Source: Ampelocalamus luodianensis
Lineage: Eukaryota; Streptophyta; Magnoliopsida; Poales; Poaceae
Length of the DNA: 64,000 nt
Direction of reading: 5' to 3'
NCBI GenBank assembly: GCA_036346255.1
Contig: CM070633.1
Span: 35,370,192 to 35,434,191 of the forward strand
Under the pieces are notes generated by a model. The model saw nothing but the letters and a program-made list of their open reading frames with translations, was not told where the DNA came from and ran no database searches. Shown here in pieces: positions 58,061 to 64,000 of the stretch. The number at the start of each line of letters is the position of its first letter. Position 1 is the stretch's first letter. Position numbers and translations under genes: made by a program.

Positions 58061-59110
58061 AATTTTCAAACTTCCGAGCGTCGTTCTCCTCCGTTCGAAC
58101 TCCGATTCGAGCGATTCAAATTTCTAAATTCATCTAACTTCTAGATTTAGCTATCTATGCTAAAATTATTTAGTTTGGAGTTTATTTGATTTCACTTGTA
58201 TTTATTTGAAGTCGGCTCGTTTTCGCGTGTAGATTTCGACGACTCCGGGGAACCCGAATACTTTGACGAAGTAGATCCTCAAGCATTCGAACAAGGCAAG
58301 TTATACCCTTGATCATATTGAATCCGAGTATTTCAAAGTATTTAAATTTTGTTTTATACTATTATTGCATGCGTATTTAAATTCAAGTAATTTAAATTCC
58401 TATTTTAACTTTATAGTTATTCCTAATTCCTTTGTACATCCACACTTGAATGTTGTCTGAATCACCCTTGATGCCTTAGTTAAAAGCTAGTTGGTACATT
58501 AATATGAACTAGAACATGTTGCAAAAACTCTGTGCTTAGTCGAAGCTTGGCTTAAAAATATTTACTTTAGAGAATTTAGCCACAAATTCAACTATGGTTT
58601 AAAGTGATACTATAGTGTTGTCTTTACCATAGAGATTTATAAAATGGTTTGACTTGTTAAACAAAATAAAAATTAATTTGGACTTGGGCGAAATGGATGT
58701 TTGGATGGGTGCATGTCTATGCACGAGATCGACTCATTTCTATGGTCGAGGGCCAGGGTTTTGTGAAAGTCGCCCAAGTCAATTAAGGCCGGTCTTCGAG
58801 CGTATTTTGCTATGCCCTTCCGTACTACCACATGTCCTGAGTGGGCGGGACCTGGCTAACTAATTTGCAATGTTCCACCGTTGTCGTGTCATTCGGTTGC
58901 GTGGGTGTCTTTTACAACCTACTTTTATGTATTCCCACATGGCGCAAGAGGGGGCATAAATCCGGCGGGTTTCTATCCAAAGAAAGCAAAACCTTAGCGA
59001 GGCGGGACTATGGTGGGATATCGCTTTGTAAAGGCCTTGTCACGTGCTCTATACTGCTCACCTAAAGTAGTGAGCGGTGGTATCGACGGATGCCAAACAA
59101 ACTAGAGAAG

Positions 59111-59191
59111 TCGTGTCATGTGGGTAAAGTTGTACACCTCTGCAGAGTGTAAAACTATTCGAATAGCCGTGTCCACGGTCATGAACATGCT
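59111..59191 (+). repeat. Shared LTR block, copy 5
   Basis: TCATGTGGGTAAAGTTGTAC, CTCTGCAGAG, CTATTCGAATAG, GTGTCCACGGTCATGAACAT. Confidence 0.85.
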
Positions 59192-59844
59192 GGCAAAGCC
59201 ACTCTAAGTTAGATTTAGGTTTTGTCTTCAAAAGACTTCATCAAATGGTTTTGGATTTCTATCCAATTGGGTTTTGGGCGGTTAGCCTTGTGATAGGAGG
59301 GTATTCTTCACCACTTGTTGATGAATGTTATCCGACTATAAAACTTAAGATTTGGAAAATGAATTTTAGCTATGTAATAAACTACTTTAGAAACTTAGTA
59401 TGAATATTTAAATGAAAAATGTTGCTTTATGCAAATTGAGCCATATAAGCCTCCCATTGATAAATCTTTGCATGCATTATAATCTGTTACTTGACGGGTG
59501 TAACTTGCGAGCACGGTTGTTTGTGCTCACTCTTGCTTAATTCAAAAATTGAGCAGGAGAAGAATGCTACGAGGAGATTGAGATTTTGGACGACTAGGCC
59601 GTCTCCCCAGTCGATTGCCTGTGGCAGATTAGCTGGGCTCTACTACTTGCTCTTCGACTTTCGTTGTGTTCTGTATTGTTGGCTCGTAAACCTTTCTTGT
59701 AATCAACTCTCTTGTTTATTAATAAAGTTTTGTGATTATGGTTGTGGTACCATATTTATTTACTGTGTGAACTAGCCACTGATCATAGGACTAGTTCAGA
59801 AATACACAGAGGATTTGGGGTATTAATCCCGGGTCCTTACAAAG

Positions 59845-59858
59845 TGATATCAGAGCCA
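59845..59858 (+). other. Primer-binding site of plus-strand Gypsy element
   Basis: TGATATCAGAGCCA, one mismatch from the complement of initiator tRNA-Met (TGGTATCAGAGCCA), three bases after the LTR end. Confidence 0.85.
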
Positions 59859-60429
59859 GGTTTTGACTGTAGGTCGTGACCTAGTTAGAATGGCCGTTAG
59901 TTGAAGACTTCAAAACTTATTTTATATAACAAGAAAAATAAATTATTCTTTCATCATCTTGGTCATCTTTCTATCCTTACCTTCTTCATGGTATTCTTTC
60001 TTTCCTAATTCTCTTTCTACCATTTTACAATGTCAAATAGATCATCTTTTCCTTGGAACTTTCTATAGCTGGTCAACTCGTTTTACCCTTACGATTGAAG
60101 ACCACAAGACGTGAAGCTATCAAGGAAGTATCATCATCTCTACCATCCGAGGACAACGGACAGGATTAATCAAAGACCGTGAACCAAAGATCATTTTGTC
60201 AGCCCAACCATATAGCTTAAGTTTGCTAAGACTCATTCTGTGTATTGGGTTGCTTTACCAGATTAAGAGTATCGATCGATAGAACGTTGTGAAGTTATTA
60301 AGCTCTTCGGACAAGCCTTTGAGGTTGTTCTTTCATTTGGGAATGTTGTTTTGCTCTATCCCGTTTTGATCTTCTTTGTCCCTTCCCTACCCTTGGTCTC
60401 CCTCCCTAATCCTCTAGAGTAACCGGTAG
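59859..60429 (+). other. Untranslated leader of plus-strand Gypsy element
   Basis: AT-rich leader between primer site and gag-like frame; no motif recognised. Confidence 0.5.
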
Positions 60430-61158
60430 ATGGTGAACACTAGTCGCCCTAAGGGTGGAACCAATGCCAACAATAATGTCCCTAGGAATGTTAGTACCGA
60501 AGGCAACCAACGACTGACAGCAGTAACACTTGAGAATTTGAATCAGTTTTTCGGCACCCAGACTCAAATAATGCAACGGATAGTGCAACAAATGAGCAAC
60601 AACAATGTTTCCTTAGCCACTGCTCCTACAACACATGAAGAAGGTTCCTACGATGATTTACCCAAGGTTAAGCCACCAGGAGTCTCTCATAGTGACGACG
60701 TAAGCCACTTTCTTCCTAAAAGTCGCCACCCATGGAAGTATGTTCACTGTTACAGCTGTGGTGAATCGGAACACTTCGTCTACAGATGCCCCCAAAAAGG
60801 AAAGCCAAAATAAGAAATTCATTGTGCTAACTGCAATCGCATCGGACACCATTTCATCAAGTGTTCCTAGAGGAAGGTAATCCAATATCAAGTCTACAAC
60901 TGCTATGGCAAGGAAGGGCATTTTGTCAAACAATGCCCCTTACAAGCATTTTTGGCACCACAAGCAACCTCAGCACTGAAAGACAGATCGGAAGAACCTG
61001 AGACACCACACCAAGTAGCAATCAATTGCTTAAGCGGTGAAGGCAAAGATTGTTTCAAGACAATATTGACCCCTGTAGTACAGCAACAGTGTGAAAGTTA
61101 TCAAGCCACTCTCATTCAAGCCAAGGAAGACAAGACCATGGTTACATCTACCAGGCTA
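60430..61158 (+). pseudogene. Gag-like protein with zinc knuckles, lacking capsid
   Basis: Opens MVNTSRPKGGTNANNN, with a glutamine/asparagine-rich N-terminus (ENLNQFFGTQTQIMQRIV) typical of chromovirus gag. It then passes directly to a zinc knuckle CYSCGESEHFVYRC, with the capsid region (normally some 200 residues) absent. After an in-frame TAA (60,811) the same frame continues with a second knuckle CANCNRIGHHFIKC, a TAG near 60,868, then an altered third knuckle YNCYGKEGHFVKQC. The frame is cut at 61,159 by another LTR. Confidence 0.75.
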
Positions 61159-61821
61159 TGTCGGGACCCAAAATTACGATTCTGGAACCCTCTGTGTATA
61201 CTGCACTAGTCCAGGATCACGCTAATGCACACAGTGTTAACATAGGTAAATATCGATCCACACAAGCGATAAATAAAGTAAACGATTAGTTTGAGTAACA
61301 AATAAGGGTTTTGACCTTATGGTCGAGGTTACACTTATTAAGCCACGCAGGGCTAACAGCGAATAAAACAGTAGCGAAACGGAAATAACTTCAGCGTAGA
61401 TCCCATCAATTCACCACAGGCAACCGACTGGGATCCAGACCTCAACGATCAATAACCTTCGGCGAACTCCTCCTGAAAGCAGGTGTAGACTCCTCCTCTT
61501 CTGAGGTTTGGGCGCAAGTTTTACAACAAGCGTGAGTACACAACCGTACTCGCAAATCATACCACAAAATGCAATTTATAGATGCAGACTTATTCCAAAA
61601 GAAAAGGCTTCTGTGGTTCTTTTGCATAAAAGCAACATTTGCAATTGAATACAATAATAGATTGAAAGCATAATTCAAAACAAATAGACAGTAATAATTT
61701 AACAGTTGTTTTCACAAAGACACAAAGCTAAACAGATTGTTTCACATAGCCATATGACTTAGATCACATAGCTCCCATCCCAAACATTTTATGAAAACTA
61801 TCCCTCGTGTGAAATCCCCGA

Positions 61822-61905
61822 GCATGTCCATGACCGCAGACGCGGCTATTCGAATAGATTGATTTAACACTCTGCAGAGGTTGTACACTTTACCCACAAG
61901 ATACA
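61822..61905 (-). repeat. Shared LTR block, copy 6
   Basis: GCATGTCCATGACCGC, CTATTCGAATAG, CTCTGCAGAG and TTTACCCACAAG in reverse orientation. Confidence 0.85.
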
Positions 61906-63667
61906 ACTAGTGTAGCAAGCACCAATCGTAACAAAATAGTTCGGAAACTTCATCTCAAACATTGACATTCCCGATGTGCTTTCCTGCTAGACCAGCTCAC
62001 AAAGAACTAGTATAACACACACCGCTGGATAGGGATGCGGTGAACCATCCCGCGATGCAACCACCAAGTAGTCACACCTCCACCCTGTCACAAAGCCTAA
62101 CCTATCCACCTGAACGTCAATGCCGAGAATCCATAACTTACTAAATTAGGCCCGCCCATACCAGGCATGTGGTCGTATAGTAAGGCTCAGTTCAATGGCA
62201 CACAAAGTTAAGTCCTTAATTGACTAAGGCAAGACTTTCATGTTCTAACTAGGTCACAAAGATTAACATTCCCATTCACAAAGTCCACCATATCACATAG
62301 CATCCACCACTTGCCCTAGTCCAAATCCTTTACCACCCAGTTGGTTTTAGTGCAACACATGCTATCATGAAGTAATAACACATAGCACACAGTTTTACAC
62401 AAAGTTCCATAGTCACTTAGTCAAATTTAATATTTGCAACTTACATGAGATGTGAGACTCATAGCATGGCTCAGCAATTGTACTCGCATCTAACCAACCC
62501 ATGTTGGTTACCAACTAATAACCAATCTAGGGTGACAAGGAAATATGACATACAAGGCAAAGGTGTATTAACAAATTGGATGATAACTATGCCCAAAAGC
62601 ATTTAAATAAATAATTAAAGTAGAATGCAATACTTTGAAACAAGTAATTTGAAAACTGGGTTCAAGATGATCAAAGGTATGACTTGCCTTGGAAAAGGTC
62701 GATGTACTGGTCTTGATCTTGGGGTGCTCCTTCTTCTCCAAAATTCCCCGACGAATCGACGTCTACTCGCAAACGAAACAAATAAACAAAACAAATAAAT
62801 AAAAGAGGCAAAACAAGCTCCAAAAATTAAATAAAAATCTCAAATAAATAGAGCTCGAATTTAGATAAATTTAAAATTTTGAATGGGCTCAACGGAGTTA
62901 GGATGCAAAAGTAATGAGCTCTGGAAGATTGAAAACCTAAAGAAACCCTAATTTGGATTTTCTGGAATTTTCCGAATTATTTCTCTAAAGGAAAATCGGA
63001 TTATTGCGCAATGTTGATGTCAGCAAGGAATTTTGGAAATTAAAAGAAATAAAAGAAAATTCTGACATGTGGGACCCACATGTCAGAGGCACGGCTCACG
63101 GTATACTAGATCTACCGAGCCTCGGGTTTTGGGGAGGGGTGGACTGCCACGCGGCGCTGACGAGGACGCTGACGCGGCGCCACACGGGATGACACGCAGG
63201 CGCGGCCGCTGAGGTGGCTGCCGACGTGGACGGCCACGTCAGCTCGGCAAGCGGCGAAGGCTCGGGGACCGAAGGTCCCGGCGAACGGCGGCGATTCACC
63301 GGCGGTGAGTGGTACCGGGAGGTAGAGGGTGCGACAGCGATCCCGTGAGGTGCTCACGGTGCTCGGGGTGGCGAGTGGCGCGGCGGCGATGAGCGGCGGA
63401 GGGGATTCGGGCTCGACGGCGACGGTGCTGGAGAGGTCCCCCAGCGAAGGCGACGGTGGCTCTAAGATGCAGACGATGCGGCGGTACCGAAGGTGGGCTC
63501 CGGTGGCGACGAGGAAGGATGGAACGACGACGATGACGGCAGGGTCCTTCGGCCGGAGTTGGGGACGAAGGTGGCGGCTAGGGCTCCTGGCGGCGCTGTG
63601 CTAGCGGCGGCTAGGGTTTTCGGGGGCGGCGAGGCTTGGGGTGCGGGTCACGAGGGTCCTCGGGGCC

Positions 63668-63676
63668 TTAAATAGC
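63668..63676 (-). promoter_or_regulatory. Degenerate TATA box of reverse LTR
   Basis: The minus strand reads GGCTATTTAAGG at the position matching CTATATAAGG in the LTR at 38,005; one base of the TATA core has changed. Confidence 0.4.
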
Positions 63677-64000
63677 CCCGGGAGGCGAGTCCGCGAAGGA
63701 CACGGCGCGGCGGCGGCGATGGAAAGAGGAGAGTCCGAGTCGGGGACGATGAACAGTAACCCAAGGTGGGTCCCACACGTCAGCGATGGTGGCTCGGGCG
63801 CGGGTGCGTGCGAAGCGACGCGGCTGCGGCTGAGAAACAGACTCAAAGATCTGACCGTCCATCCCAGATCGAACGACCCAAAATCAATGGAACATTCGGA
63901 CCTCCAAACAGTTCACGTGCATCTAGCCATTCATTCTTGATCGAACGGTGGGGGATGGCTGAGCGCGCTGAGAGAGAGAGGAGAGGCTGACATGCGGGGC

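Larger units (their letters stand above)
55813..59841 (+). repeat. 5' LTR of plus-strand Gypsy element
   Basis: 4,029 bp from TGTAACATCCTGTTTTTC to CCCGGGTCCTTACA, followed by a tRNA-Met primer site. Contains the TATA box at 56,674, three internal tandem-repeat zones (56,130-56,340; 56,455-56,655; 57,220-58,060) and the shared block at 59,111-59,191. Open frames in 56,970-58,060 reflect the repeats, not proteins. Confidence 0.85.
61159..64000 (-). mobile_element. Reverse-oriented LTR related to the solo LTR at 37,280 (runs off window)
   Basis: Its plus-strand edge TGTCGGGACCCAAAATTACG is the reverse complement of the end of the 37,280-40,475 LTR. The order of landmarks is the same in reverse, including the segment near 63,850-63,895 that mirrors 37,778-37,845. 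About 2.84 of about 3.2 kb is inside the window. Whether it is a solo LTR or part of a full element cannot be seen. Open frames at 63,100-63,990 are GC-rich LTR sequence. Confidence 0.85.

Overview
This is nuclear DNA from a grass (Poaceae), inferred from the LTR-retrotransposon families, GT-AG introns and CACTA, hAT and Mutator-associated remnants. I cannot name the species. It holds one gene that looks functional, at 44,507-49,580, inside roughly 55 kb of mostly nested, broken mobile DNA. No tRNA, rRNA, CRISPR or bacterial-type feature was seen.

Left block (1-41,080). A Copia-like LTR region (about 230-918 and 35,928-41,080) is split by one large nest bounded by a perfect 5-bp duplication, GTTTT (914-918 and 35,928-35,932). 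The outermost layer is an LTR on the minus strand (halves at 919-1,984 and 34,801-35,927). Inside it lies a chromovirus-type Gypsy element on the minus strand, with its 3' LTR at 1,985-6,802 and its integrase/chromodomain at 7,026-7,336 and 19,051-19,411. A non-coding LARD-like element (7,337-19,050, plus strand, duplication TCCTC) splits that integrase gene. The LARD's 5' LTR is in turn split by a solo LTR (7,569-9,967, duplication CTAAC). Next comes a Tat/Ogre-lineage Gypsy element on the minus strand (about 19,412-34,800). It has gag, protease, RT, two RNase H regions, integrase, an antisense multi-exon ORF with its own TATA box, and only one LTR. A truncated LTR (about 29,280-32,618) cuts its gag. 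Further right, a solo LTR (37,280-40,475) sits inside the Copia-like sequence.

Genic block (41,080-50,511). A CACTA end (to 41,800) and a CT-rich 5' leader with a leader intron precede a five-exon gene for a DUF630/DUF632 protein of 720 residues (NRG2-like family). Its third coding intron carries two short hAT-type MITEs with perfect 8-bp duplications. A Ds-like element lies about 340 bp past the stop codon.

Right block (50,512-64,000). Decayed minus-strand coding remnants of a plant mobile domain (PMD) protein and a GRF-type zinc-finger protein flank a 108-bp tandem array. They are followed by an LTR stub (55,387-55,812), a Gypsy element on the plus strand with a 4-kb LTR (55,813-59,841) and a damaged gag, and a second copy of the 37-kb solo-LTR family on the minus strand (61,159 to the window end).

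Five of the LTR families share an approximately 80-bp palindrome-rich block, found six times. The Tat element carries arrays of a covarying 20-bp hairpin both in its LTR and in introns of its antisense gene. These two signals are the least explained things in the window. All family names rest on reading motifs by eye, without database searches.
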